Source of the DNA: Candidatus Neomicrothrix sp.
GTDB lineage: Bacteria; Actinomycetota; Acidimicrobiia; Acidimicrobiales; Aldehydirespiratoraceae
Assembly: GCA_017852795.1 (NCBI GenBank)
Contig: JAFMKU010000021.1
Span: forward strand, 1-33,145
Direction of reading: 5' to 3'
Length of the DNA: 33,145 bases
Below the pieces are notes generated by a model. It was not told the DNA's origin. It worked only from the letters and a program-made list of their open reading frames with translations, and did no database searches. Below are positions 23,442-31,094 of this stretch, piece by piece (the first letter of the stretch is position 1; every line of letters starts with the position of its first letter). Made by a program: the position numbers and the translations under genes.

Positions 23442-24312
23442 GGACCACACTCGCCGGGGCGCAAGGCGCGGCACGCTCCGGCCGTACAGTGTTGCCGGTC
23501 TGCTGGCGATCGTGTTGCTGCTGGCAACAACCGGGCTTTCTGGCTGCGGAAACGAGCGAAACGACATGGATGACCGGTTGACGATCGGGATCGGAAACTC
23601 GGTTCGTTACGGCGACCAGCCCGAACAGCGGGGGGAGTTGCTGCTTGCTGACGGTGACGGTCCGTTTCCGGTAGTGGTCTTTGTTCACGGTGGTTTCTGG
23701 CGCAACACCTACGACCTGACGCTGGCCGGACCGCAGGCACTTGATGCCCAATCTCGGGGCTACGCCACCTGGAACATTGAGTACCGTCGAGTTGGTGACC
23801 CTGGCGGTGGGTATCCGGGAACGTTGGAAGATGTCGGAGCAGCCATCGACGCGCTGGCCCGGATCGATGCTCCACTGGATCTAGACCGGGTGGCGGTGGT
23901 CGGGCATTCCGCCGGGGGTCATCTGGCACTGTGGGTGGGACAACGTGACGATCCGGTGGTTGTTCCCCGGCTGGTTGTCGGTCAGGCCCCGGTCGCCGAT
24001 CTCGAAGCGGCACTGGAGCTCAGCGGAGGCGCAGTGGTTGATTTCATGGGAGGTCGGCCCGAGCAGCGACCGGACGCTTACGCCGAAGCCGATCCGGCCC
24101 GACGGCTACCGATAAAGGTTCCGCAGTTGATCGTGATCGGAACCGCGGACGACACCGTTCCGCTGTCGGTGGTCGAACCGTATCTGGCCGCGGCGGGCAG
24201 CGGGCTCGATGTAGAAATCGTGGACGGGGTCGATCATTTCGACGTGATCGACCCGTCATCACCGACTTGGGATCTGGTGATGGATCGTATCGCAGCCGCG
24301 TTCAAGCGCTGA
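23431..24312 (+). CDS. Secreted lipoprotein esterase/lipase (alpha/beta-hydrolase)
   Basis: A 293-aa alpha/beta-hydrolase with a lipoprotein signal: a basic N-terminus (RRGARRGTLR), a hydrophobic core (VAGLLAIVLLLATTG) and the lipobox LSGC (Cys39). It is thus probably anchored on the outside of the membrane. VVVFVHGGFWRNTYD provides the HGG oxyanion loop, GHSAGGHLAL the nucleophile (Ser160), GTADDTVP the acid and VDHFDVID the histidine. The pattern resembles BD-FAE/carboxylesterase-type enzymes. GTG 23431 is chosen because it gives a normal signal peptide; the frame also continues upstream inside the CoA-transferase gene. It overlaps that gene by 11 bp and converges with inositol-phosphate synthase 9 bp away. 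Substrate unknown. Confidence 0.85.
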   Translation: MVHEDHTRRGARRGTLRPYSVAGLLAIVLLLATTGLSGCGNERNDMDDRLTIGIGNSVRYGDQPEQRGELLLADGDGPFPVVVFVHGGFWRNTYDLTLAGPQALDAQSRGYATWNIEYRRVGDPGGGYPGTLEDVGAAIDALARIDAPLDLDRVAVVGHSAGGHLALWVGQRDDPVVVPRLVVGQAPVADLEAALELSGGAVVDFMGGRPEQRPDAYAEADPARRLPIKVPQLIVIGTADDTVPLSVVEPYLAAAGSGLDVEIVDGVDHFDVIDPSSPTWDLVMDRIAAAFKR

Positions 24313-24321
24313 CCAGCCCAG

Positions 24322-25623
24322 CTAGCCCGCTTCGCTGTGAGTTACCGGCAGCTCGCCCATCCATTCACGAAGCGTGTTCTTGAGTTTCGTCTGCTGGATG
24401 AACAGGTCCTGCTCGGCGGGTTGGTCACCGGCTGATTGGGGCGCTTTCAGGTAGAAGCTGAGCCATTCCTGAACCCCAGATTCTCCGGCTCGAGCGGCAA
24501 GATCCATGAACAGGGCCAGGTCAAGCACGATCGGTGCGGCCAGGATCGAATCGCGGCAGAGAAAGTCGATCTTGATCTGCATCGGGTACCCCATCCAACC
24601 GAAGATGTCGATGGCGTCCCAGCCTTCCTTGTTGTCGCCGCGGGGCGGGTAGTAGTTGATACGAACCACGTGATCGACGTTGCCGTACAGGTCGGGGTAG
24701 ACGTCGGGTTCAAGAATCTTGTGGAGCACACCGAGCTTCGATTCTTCTTTGGTTTTGAAGTTCTCGGGGGCGTCAAGCACCTCACCGTCCCGGTTGCCAA
24801 GAATGTTGGTTGAGTACCAACCACGGAGCCCGAGCATCCGAGCTTTCAAGCCGGGCGCAAGCATGGTCTTCATCAAGGTCTGACCGGTCTTGAAGTCTTT
24901 GCCAGCCAAGGGAATGTTGCGGGTGGTGGCCAACTCGATCATGCAGGGAAGGTCGGTGGTCAGGTTCGGGGCGCCGTTAGCGAACGGCACATCGCATTGC
25001 AGCGCGGCATAGGCGTAGATCTGAGAGGGGGCGATGTTCGGGTCGTTATCGCGCAGTCCTTGTTCGAAGGAAGCGACGCTGGCGTGCACGTCCGAAGCGG
25101 TCTGAAACGCTTCGGTGGATCCGCACCAGATCATCACCAGTCGATCACAGTCGTTGTCGGTTCGGAACTGTTCAATGTCGGCGATCAGCGCTTCGGCCTG
25201 ATCCCACTTGTTGGTCTGGGACTTGACCCGGACGCCGTCGAGCCGGCTCACCCAGGTCTGATCAAACACCGCGTCCATGGCGACGACCCCTTCGAGCTCG
25301 CTGGCGATGGGGGAGAGGTCACGCTCGTCGAGCACACCGCAGGTGCGGGCTGCTTCCAGCGCGTTGGCCGAGATCGGATCCCAACCGCCAAATACGAGAT
25401 CGTCCAGCGAGGCCAGCGGCGCGAAGTCTTTGATCAGTGGGTTCCGGCCCTCGTTGCGGGTGCCAAGCCGGATATGAGCCATCTGGCTCACGCTGCCCAG
25501 CGGGGGGACACCGGTCTGGCGGGCGCTGAGCACGCCAGCGATGAAGGTGGAAGCAACGGCACCGAGACCGGGGGTGAGAACACCAAGCTTGCCTTGGGCG
25601 GGGGCGATGGATCGTGAAGTCAT
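24322..25623 (-). CDS. Inositol-3-phosphate synthase (long, eukaryote/Bacteroidetes-like type)
   Basis: NAD-dependent enzyme converting glucose-6-phosphate to 1L-myo-inositol-1-phosphate, needed for phosphatidylinositol and mycothiol-type compounds. The protein is 433 aa from ATG 25623. The NAD-binding loop is VLTPGLGAVASTFIAG at the N-terminus. The catalytic core shows NGAPNLTTDLPCM, PLAGKDFKTGQT, STNILGNRDGEVL, KTKEESKLGVL and INYYPPRGDNKEGWDAIDIFGW, all family signatures. This is the longer form, unlike the ~365-aa Ino1 of mycobacteria. The open frame extends upstream to 25779, into the divergent LysR gene; that extension is rejected because TATCGT lies seven bases before ATG 25623. The divergent LysR regulator is the obvious candidate to control it. 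Confidence 0.92.
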   Translation of the reverse strand: MTSRSIAPAQGKLGVLTPGLGAVASTFIAGVLSARQTGVPPLGSVSQMAHIRLGTRNEGRNPLIKDFAPLASLDDLVFGGWDPISANALEAARTCGVLDERDLSPIASELEGVVAMDAVFDQTWVSRLDGVRVKSQTNKWDQAEALIADIEQFRTDNDCDRLVMIWCGSTEAFQTASDVHASVASFEQGLRDNDPNIAPSQIYAYAALQCDVPFANGAPNLTTDLPCMIELATTRNIPLAGKDFKTGQTLMKTMLAPGLKARMLGLRGWYSTNILGNRDGEVLDAPENFKTKEESKLGVLHKILEPDVYPDLYGNVDHVVRINYYPPRGDNKEGWDAIDIFGWMGYPMQIKIDFLCRDSILAAPIVLDLALFMDLAARAGESGVQEWLSFYLKAPQSAGDQPAEQDLFIQQTKLKNTLREWMGELPVTHSEAG

Positions 25624-25630
25624 GTCACAA

Positions 25631-25636
25631 ACGATA
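25631..25636 (-). promoter_or_regulatory. -10 box for a leaderless start of inositol-3-phosphate synthase
   Basis: On the minus strand TATCGT-TTGTGAC-ATG gives a TANNNT box seven bases before the start. It faces the TATTGT box of the LysR gene across a 43-bp AT-richer spacer that must hold both upstream promoter regions. Confidence 0.5.
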
Positions 25637-25679
25637 AGAAAACTAGAACCACAATGCTGAGAGTGAAGAAGAACTGAAC

Positions 25680-25685
25680 TATTGT
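25680..25685 (+). promoter_or_regulatory. -10 box for a leaderless start of the LysR regulator
   Basis: TATTGT at 25680-25685, six bases (GCGCAA), then GTG 25692. No ribosome binding site is present. Confidence 0.5.
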
Positions 25686-25691
25686 GCGCAA

Positions 25692-26576
25692 GTGCCGCAA
25701 CCGCTACCCGACCTATCCATCCGGCAACTCGAATACCTCGTCGCGGTCGCCAGCCACCCCACCTGGGCCGAGGCAGCAACCGAAGTAGGCGTCTCGGCCT
25801 CCGCGCTTTCGCAGGGACTCAGCGAACTCGAACGCCGAGTTGGTGTGCCGTTGTTCGACCGGGCCGGCCGACGCCGGACCCTGCGCCCCGCGGCCGAAGT
25901 GGTCCTAGCCCACGCCCGCCAAGTGGTTTCGCTCACCGGCGACCTCGCCGAATGGTCGGCCCGGCTCCGATCCGGCAACTCGGGGGTGTTGCGAATCGGC
26001 ATGATCGACGCAGCCGCAGTGGGCCACTACCGCGCCGTGCTGCATCGCTTCTCCCAGCAATACCCCGACATTGATCTACGCCTGCGAGTCGCACCATCAT
26101 CAGAACTTCTCCACGACGTCGAATCTGGAAACCTTGACCTCGCAGTGGTCGTCGATGGGGGACATGAACGAGCCGGGATCTACCAGCACGTCCTGATGGA
26201 GGAACCGCTGGCGGTGTTCACCCCAACCGGCGGACTTCCTCGCAAAGTCGAACAGTGGGGACCGTGGGTGCTCTTCGCCGAAGGATCCCACACCCGTCGG
26301 GTCATCGACGAAGCACTGACCCGGCTTGGGGCACCCACCACGGTTGTTGCCGAATCCAACCAACCCGAAGTGCTTCGGGCCATGGTGGATCTCGGGGTGG
26401 GCTCCACGGTGCTCCCCGTGGTGCAGGCCGGACCGGGGTTCGGCCCGGGCCGGGTGATCGCTCAACGCACGCTGGTGATCGCCCGACGATCCGGGGCCGC
26501 CCCCGACCCCTCCGCTGAACTCCTCGAAACCGCGCTCCGCGCCGAGATGACGTCAAGGCGCTCCGCGCAGAGATGA
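25692..26576 (+). CDS. LysR-family transcriptional regulator
   Basis: A 294-aa LysR-type regulator. The winged HTH occupies residues 8-67: LSIRQLEYLVAVASHPTWAEAATEVGVSASALSQGLSELERRVGVPLFDR, with the typical LysR recognition helix. A linker helix follows (VLAHARQVVSLTGDLAEW), then an effector domain beginning GVLRIGMIDAAAVGHYRAVL. It is divergent from inositol-3-phosphate synthase with only 68 bp between start codons, the classic arrangement for a LysR target. The inducer is unknown. The last codons lie within a 26-bp tandem duplication that changes the frame and places the stop, so the C-terminus (RSAQR) is probably recent. Confidence 0.92.
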   Translation: MPQPLPDLSIRQLEYLVAVASHPTWAEAATEVGVSASALSQGLSELERRVGVPLFDRAGRRRTLRPAAEVVLAHARQVVSLTGDLAEWSARLRSGNSGVLRIGMIDAAAVGHYRAVLHRFSQQYPDIDLRLRVAPSSELLHDVESGNLDLAVVVDGGHERAGIYQHVLMEEPLAVFTPTGGLPRKVEQWGPWVLFAEGSHTRRVIDEALTRLGAPTTVVAESNQPEVLRAMVDLGVGSTVLPVVQAGPGFGPGRVIAQRTLVIARRSGAAPDPSAELLETALRAEMTSRRSAQR

Positions 26577-26594
26577 CGGGGAGGCGCTGCGCGC
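26532..26594. repeat. Imperfect 26-bp tandem duplication at the 3' end of the LysR gene
   Basis: Bases 26532-26552 recur at 26558-26578 with one mismatch (period 26). A third partial copy, GCGCTGCGCGC, lies at 26584-26594. Because 26 is not a multiple of three, the second copy is read in a new frame and supplies the LysR stop codon (26574-26576). AGGCGC-TGC-GCGCCT at 26582-26596 can also form a 6-bp hairpin that could help terminate the transcript. Confidence 0.85.
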
Positions 26595-26646
26595 CTAGGC
26601 TCCCAATCGGTCGGATCGACGACAATCGAGGGAGAGGGAAACCACC

Positions 26647-27117
26647 ATGAGTAACGCCGCCGCGGCATACGAAATCCTCAAAGCCAACGAAGGCAAAGAC
26701 GAGGGACACGGCGACTGGTTTGAGGTTACGCAAGCCCAGATCGATCAGTTCGCTGACTGCACCGTCGATCACCAGTTCATCCACATCGACCCCGAACGGG
26801 CGACCCCAGTGTTTGGTGGAACGATCGCGCATGGCTTTCTGACCCTGTCGATGCTGACCCACCTCTCCGCCACGGTCCCCAACGACACCCCGCCGCTCAC
26901 CGGAGTCCAAATGGGCATCAACTACGGGTTCGAAAAGGTGCGGTTCATCAACCCGGTCAACGCCGGGAGGCGAATCCGCGCCCACTCAACGGTGGCCGCC
27001 GTTGAACTCAAAGGCTCAGCTATCAACTCGACCCGAACGATCACCGTCGAAATCGAAGGGGTCGACAAACCCGCGCTGGTCGCGGACTGGATCGGTCGAA
27101 TCGTCTTCGATTCCTGA
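26647..27117 (+). CDS. MaoC-like (R)-specific enoyl-CoA hydratase
   Basis: Hot-dog-fold hydratase of 156 aa. The catalytic hydratase-2 motif is DHQFIHIDPERA (Asp and His at about residues 40 and 45), followed by GGTIAHGFLTLSML, the conserved substrate-helix segment. YGFEKVRFINPVNAGRRIRA is the usual central strand block. It hydrates trans-2-enoyl-CoA to (R)-3-hydroxyacyl-CoA, in beta-oxidation or polymer metabolism. A good Shine-Dalgarno, GGAGAGG at 26631-26637, precedes the ATG, unlike many genes here. It heads a plus-strand run extending to the Nudix gene at 30834. Confidence 0.93.
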   Translation: MSNAAAAYEILKANEGKDEGHGDWFEVTQAQIDQFADCTVDHQFIHIDPERATPVFGGTIAHGFLTLSMLTHLSATVPNDTPPLTGVQMGINYGFEKVRFINPVNAGRRIRAHSTVAAVELKGSAINSTRTITVEIEGVDKPALVADWIGRIVFDS

Positions 27118-27162
27118 CCGGCTACCAACACCCGCTTACCCGCCAACCAGAACGGCTTCACC

Positions 27163-27963
27163 ATGAACGATTACCCCATCCATGCCGGCTCGGCGCTCTT
27201 TACGCTGGTCGACCCGTCACCCGGTCACGAAGTGGCTTACAACCGCTGGTACGAACGTGACCATTTCTATGCCGGATGCATGGTCGGCCCGTGGCTGTTC
27301 GCGGGCCGTCGCTGGGTCGCCACCCGGGCGCTCAAAGACCTTCGGTTCCCCGATGGCGACACGCCGGTGGCCTCGCCGGTCACCAAAGGCTCCTACCTCG
27401 CCACCTACTGGGTGCTCGAAGACAAACACAAAGACCATTTCGACTGGGCCGGTAATCAGGTCGTGGACCTTTACATGAACAACCGGGGGTTCGCCGAACG
27501 AGCCCACGCCCACACCGTGCTTCTCGAACGGCCCTGGTCGTTCTACCGAGACGCCGACCCGGTACCGATCGAGTTGGCTTTGGACCACAACTATCAAGGG
27601 CTAGCCGTCGTCGCTGTCGATCCCGCCGAAGGTGTCGACGAATCGGACCTGACCCAGTTCCTGCACAACGACGCACTCCCGGCCCTCATGGACAACTCTC
27701 CGGTGGCCAGCGTCGTTGCCTGGCATTACGTCGCCATGGGTGAAGGCACCGCCCAAGCTCCCATGGATCTCGGAATGCCACCCGGCCCACCGGATCGGCA
27801 GCTCCAGATGTTTTTCCTCGACGACGCCCCCGATCACTGCTGGGACCGGTTCCACGCCTACGCCGAAACGGTTGCCGCCAGCGGACTGGGCACCGTCGGG
27901 TTTGCCGCCCCGTTCATCCCAACGATCGTCGGCACCGACACCTACACCGACCAACTCTGGTGA
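27163..27963 (+). CDS. Unknown protein, two dimeric alpha/beta-barrel-like halves
   Basis: I do not recognise a named family for this 266-aa protein. The first half, ALFTLVDPSPGHEVAYNRWYERDHF, resembles EthD-like or antibiotic-monooxygenase-like dimeric alpha/beta barrels (strand, loop, then NxWY..xH helix). The second half, GLAVVAVDPAEGVDESDLTQFLHNDALPALM, repeats this pattern, so it may form an internal pseudo-dimer. There is no signal peptide or membrane segment. Conserved-looking aromatic/His residues (W29, Y30, H34) could line a pocket. It sits between a MaoC hydratase and a secreted hydrolase, and its stop codon overlaps the start of the latter. Coding is certain from length and codon use; function is unknown. 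Confidence 0.75.
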   Translation: MNDYPIHAGSALFTLVDPSPGHEVAYNRWYERDHFYAGCMVGPWLFAGRRWVATRALKDLRFPDGDTPVASPVTKGSYLATYWVLEDKHKDHFDWAGNQVVDLYMNNRGFAERAHAHTVLLERPWSFYRDADPVPIELALDHNYQGLAVVAVDPAEGVDESDLTQFLHNDALPALMDNSPVASVVAWHYVAMGEGTAQAPMDLGMPPGPPDRQLQMFFLDDAPDHCWDRFHAYAETVAASGLGTVGFAAPFIPTIVGTDTYTDQLW

Positions 27964-29438
27964 TGCTTCGGCGGTTGGCGGTGCTGGTGCTCGCAACGTC
28001 GCTGGCCGCCAGCTGCGGTGACGATCTCAACCTGCTCACCGAACCGAACGGGTCGGCGCCGACAAACCCCGAGACGTTACCGAGCCCGATCGCCACCGTT
28101 GACTGTCCAAACGAACTGCAGCGCGGGTTGCTCTGCGGTGTAGTTGAGGTGGCGCTCGATCCCCAACTTCCGGGGGAAACCACCGAAGTGTCGATCGCGG
28201 TGGCCCCCGGGCGTGAACCAGCAACGTTCCCGGCGGTGGCGGTGCTCCAAGGAGGGCCAGGGGGTGCGAGTTCTCAACTAGCCGAATGGCTCCCGGTGCA
28301 ACCGTTTACTCAGGTGTTCATCGACCAGCGAGGAACCGGGTTCTCCGGCAACAGCCTGAACTGTCAAGAACTCGACGATGCCGTAGAGAACTCGCTCGGC
28401 TTGCCGTTCGACGAAGCCAACGAACTCGCCGATCAGTTGCTTAGCCAATGCGCCACCCGCCTAGCTGACGACCCGTTGCTGGCCGCGACCACCACCGCCA
28501 ATCTGGCCGCCGACGTGGCTCACGTCATGGCAACCCTCGGCTACCAACAGTGGTTGGTGTACGGCGTCTCGTATGGCTCAACGATTGCGTTGGAGATGAT
28601 GCGTCGACCGCCAGCGGGAATGGTCGGTGCCGTGCTCGACGGGGTGTATCCGCCGAACGTGGACCAGATGGCGTCGGTGCCGGTCACCGGTGAAGCCTCG
28701 CTGGCCGCGCTCAACGATGCCTGTCAGGCCAGCGCCACCTGCCCAACCGACCGTGACTTGATGACCCTGCTCGACGAGGGATTTCGGTTGCTCGACCGAT
28801 CACCGGTGACGCGAACGGTTCCCTACGTCGGGGCAGGCACCGAGTCGGTCGAAGTCGTCATCGACGCAGAATGGTTGGCGTTCACCGTGTTTCTCAGCCT
28901 CTACAACGAAGCCTCGGTGGCTTACCTTCCCGCCGTCCTTGACGGTGTCGCTCAACTCGACGAAGCAGCGTTGGACTGGGTGGCCTGGTTCGGGGCGCTG
29001 ATGAACGTGGAGAACACGCTCAGCAACGACGAAGGCACCTATTACGCGGTGGACTGTCAGGACTATGCGCTACTCGGTGACCCGCCAGATGTGACCGGAG
29101 TACTCGGCGACACGCTAGCCACCGTCATGGCTACCCGCGATTGCGAACCGTGGGGTGTCGCCGAACCGACCACGCTGACCGACCCGGTGACCTCCGATGT
29201 GCCCGCCCTGCTGCTCTCGGGTGCACTCGACCCGATCACCCCAACCACGCTGGCTGAACTAGCCGCCGAAGGCCTCACTCGGGCCACCCTGGTCGAACAA
29301 GCAGGCCGAGGTCACGGAATCTGGATCGACAATGCCTGCATCCAATCCATCGTCGAGTCGTTCGTTGCTGACGTGACTGCGCCGCTCGATACGTCGTGTG
29401 CCGATGAACCGGTGTCGATCAATTGGGAACGGCCCTGA
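27963..29438 (+). CDS. Secreted alpha/beta-hydrolase, TAP-like peptidase family (probable lipoprotein)
   Basis: A 491-aa exported hydrolase related to tripeptidyl aminopeptidase and proline iminopeptidase-like proteins. The signal sequence is LRRLAVLVLATSLAASC; Cys18 could be lipidated, though the lipobox is imperfect. VAVLQGGPGGASSQLAEW is the S33-type HGGPG oxyanion loop, followed by VFIDQRGTGFSG. The nucleophile lies in VYGVSYGSTIALEMM (Ser203). The C-terminal TAP-like region gives the acid in LSGALDPITP and the histidine in AGRGHGIWI. The paired Cys residues in the mature part could form disulfides. Start ATG 27963 overlaps the upstream stop by one base; GTG 27960 is possible. Probably cleaves short peptides or esters outside the cell. 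Confidence 0.9.
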   Translation: MLRRLAVLVLATSLAASCGDDLNLLTEPNGSAPTNPETLPSPIATVDCPNELQRGLLCGVVEVALDPQLPGETTEVSIAVAPGREPATFPAVAVLQGGPGGASSQLAEWLPVQPFTQVFIDQRGTGFSGNSLNCQELDDAVENSLGLPFDEANELADQLLSQCATRLADDPLLAATTTANLAADVAHVMATLGYQQWLVYGVSYGSTIALEMMRRPPAGMVGAVLDGVYPPNVDQMASVPVTGEASLAALNDACQASATCPTDRDLMTLLDEGFRLLDRSPVTRTVPYVGAGTESVEVVIDAEWLAFTVFLSLYNEASVAYLPAVLDGVAQLDEAALDWVAWFGALMNVENTLSNDEGTYYAVDCQDYALLGDPPDVTGVLGDTLATVMATRDCEPWGVAEPTTLTDPVTSDVPALLLSGALDPITPTTLAELAAEGLTRATLVEQAGRGHGIWIDNACIQSIVESFVADVTAPLDTSCADEPVSINWERP

Positions 29439-29458
29439 CCGCGTGCCAATCTGACGGC

Positions 29459-30244
29459 ATGATGCTTTCAGGAAAAACGGTGCTGGTTTCGGGAGTCGGA
29501 CCCGGGTTGGGGAGTGCCTGTGCTCAGGTCGCCCTTCGCGAAGGGGCCAACGTGATCGCCACGGCCCGAAACCTCGACCGGCTCAACGGCGCGGTTAGCG
29601 AACTCGACCCGAGCGGGGAACGAACGCTGGCGATCGCTGCCGATATCACCGATGGTGACGCAGTACGGGCCGCGGTAGACGCCGGGGTAGCCCGATTTGG
29701 AAGCCTCGACGGTGTCGTCAACGTGGCCGCCTTCGACGCCGTAATGGGGACCTTGCTAGACATCGACCGGGACACATTCCGTCAGGTGTTGGAGGTCAAC
29801 ATTTTGGGCACGGTCACCATGGTCGGAGCCTGCGTGGATGCGCTGCGGGCCAACGGCGGTGGTTCGGTAGTGCTGATCGGATCCCAGTCGTCGCTCAAAC
29901 CCAACCCGATCCCGCAAGGCCCTTATGGCGCCTCGAAAGCGGCGATGCTCGGACTGGCTCGTGACCTCGCCGTGGATCTCGGCTCGGATCGGATCCGCGT
30001 CAACACCGTGGTGCCGAGTTGGATGTGGGGACCGAACGTGGAGATGTACTGCCAGTGGCAGGCCGCTGAGCGGGGGATCACCGCCGAAGCGGTTCGTGAC
30101 GAAATCGCGGCGGGTTCCGCGTTGCAGGAGATGGCCTCCGATGACGACGTGGCTGAAGCGGTGGCGTTCTTCTTGTCCGATGGCAGCCGACTCGTTACTG
30201 GCCAACGCCTCCTTGTCAACGGTGGCGAATACTTCGATACATGA
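29459..30244 (+). CDS. Short-chain dehydrogenase/reductase (SDR)
   Basis: Classical SDR of about 261 aa. The Rossmann motif is VSGVGPGLGSACAQVALREGA (a TGxxxGxG variant), then DGVVNVAAFD (NNAG-equivalent), the catalytic Ser in LIGSQSSLKPNP and the YxxxK pair in GPYGASKAAMLGLARDLA. The C-terminus VTGQRLLVNGGEYFDT is typical of SDRs acting on hydroxyacyl or steroid-like substrates. The longer frame from 29423 overlaps the previous gene and lacks support; ATG 29459 or the adjacent ATG 29462 is the start. CAATCT lies six bases upstream, a weak -10. The stop overlaps the Nudix ATG (ATGA). Substrate unknown. Confidence 0.93.
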   Translation: MMLSGKTVLVSGVGPGLGSACAQVALREGANVIATARNLDRLNGAVSELDPSGERTLAIAADITDGDAVRAAVDAGVARFGSLDGVVNVAAFDAVMGTLLDIDRDTFRQVLEVNILGTVTMVGACVDALRANGGGSVVLIGSQSSLKPNPIPQGPYGASKAAMLGLARDLAVDLGSDRIRVNTVVPSWMWGPNVEMYCQWQAAERGITAEAVRDEIAAGSALQEMASDDDVAEAVAFFLSDGSRLVTGQRLLVNGGEYFDT

Positions 30245-30834
30245 TCGTCCCGGCGCTGCCTGCGGCGTCGATGGTGGTCATTGACGACCGTCCAGATCTG
30301 CACGTGCTGCTGGGGCGGCGTCGGCCCGGCGCGTTCGTCGGAGGGTTGGTGGTGTATCCGGGTGGAGCGGTCGACGAAGCCGACTGGCAGGTTGGACCTC
30401 AGCGACTCCCAGGTGCCTCTGCTCCAGGGTTGAGCGCCGATCAAGCGGCGGCGTACCTGCACGCCGCGGTCCGCGAAACGCATGAGGAAGTCGGTTTACG
30501 GCTCGACCGATCCGAACCAACCGACGGTGCCGGATTTCCTCCGGTAGGGCATTGGATAACCCCCGAAGACGCTCCTCGCCGTTACGACACTCGTTTCTTT
30601 TTGGCCCGCCATCCCGGAGGTGAGGTCTGGGCGGCCGACGATGAACTGGTAGATGTCTGGTGGGAACGGCCAGCGACCACCCTTGAACGGCTCGCGGTCG
30701 GAGATCTAGAAGCGATCGCCCCGACCGTGTCGTTTCTCGAATCGTTGGCCCGCTGCGGGACCGTCGCTGACGCCTTCGCCGCCACTCAGCGAGGAATCCA
30801 ACGGGTTTTTCCGTGGGGTGTGACCACGTTCTAA
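30241..30834 (+). CDS. Nudix hydrolase (NUDT7/NUDT19-like, long Nudix box)
   Basis: A 197-aa Nudix-fold hydrolase. The Nudix box is split by an insertion: GGLVVYPGGAVDEADW near residue 37, then AAVRETHEEVGL about 40 residues later, giving the catalytic REtxEExGL helix. This spacing is typical of NUDT7/NUDT19-type enzymes, some of which cleave CoA or acyl-CoA. That would suit the many CoA-thioester enzymes nearby, but is inference. The ATG overlaps the SDR stop as ATGA, so translation is coupled. The C-terminus QRVFPWGVTTF ends just before a 260-bp non-coding stretch. Confidence 0.87.
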   Translation: MIVPALPAASMVVIDDRPDLHVLLGRRRPGAFVGGLVVYPGGAVDEADWQVGPQRLPGASAPGLSADQAAAYLHAAVRETHEEVGLRLDRSEPTDGAGFPPVGHWITPEDAPRRYDTRFFLARHPGGEVWAADDELVDVWWERPATTLERLAVGDLEAIAPTVSFLESLARCGTVADAFAATQRGIQRVFPWGVTTF

Positions 30835-30928
30835 GCGCGGCCCGCTGACCCGAGGTGAGATGACAGTCCGGTTGCAGTCTGGTTACCAAACCCGCCGGAG
30901 TGATCTGGCGTCGTCATAAACCGTGTAC

Positions 30929-31094
30929 TAGGATCCACACGGGTTTGGTGTTCTGCGGATGCAGGGCCAACGTTCACCATTCCGGAAGCGCTGCTTCCGG
31001 TCCCCCTCCAGGGAAACTCGGGCCCGGTCGTCGTGGTACGCCGGCCGGGCCCAAGCCCCATCAACGCTCCCGCTACCGACCAGAGGGTGACGCC
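30929..31094 (+). promoter_or_regulatory. Putative promoter and structured 5' leader of the second histidine phosphatase
   Basis: TAGGAT (30929-30934) is a likely -10. Downstream of it, before the ribosome site, three hairpins follow in order: CTGC-GGAT-GCAG with an outer TTGG/CCAA (30945-30970), a perfect 8-bp stem CCGGAAGC-GCT-GCTTCCGG (30982-31000), and GGGCCCGG/CCGGGCCC (31020-31027 with 31045-31052). A Shine-Dalgarno-like AGAGGGTGA at 31082-31090 ends the leader. No protein is evident here; the open frame from 30900 lacks similarity to the phosphatase family. A cis-acting RNA is possible but no known class is recognised. Confidence 0.4.

Noticed and set aside
30982-31052. Hairpins in the 30.9-31.1 kb gap as SRP RNA or an intrinsic terminator
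   Set aside because: The conserved GGAAG...AGCAG SRP loop is not present and no T-run follows either stem; a leader RNA fits better.
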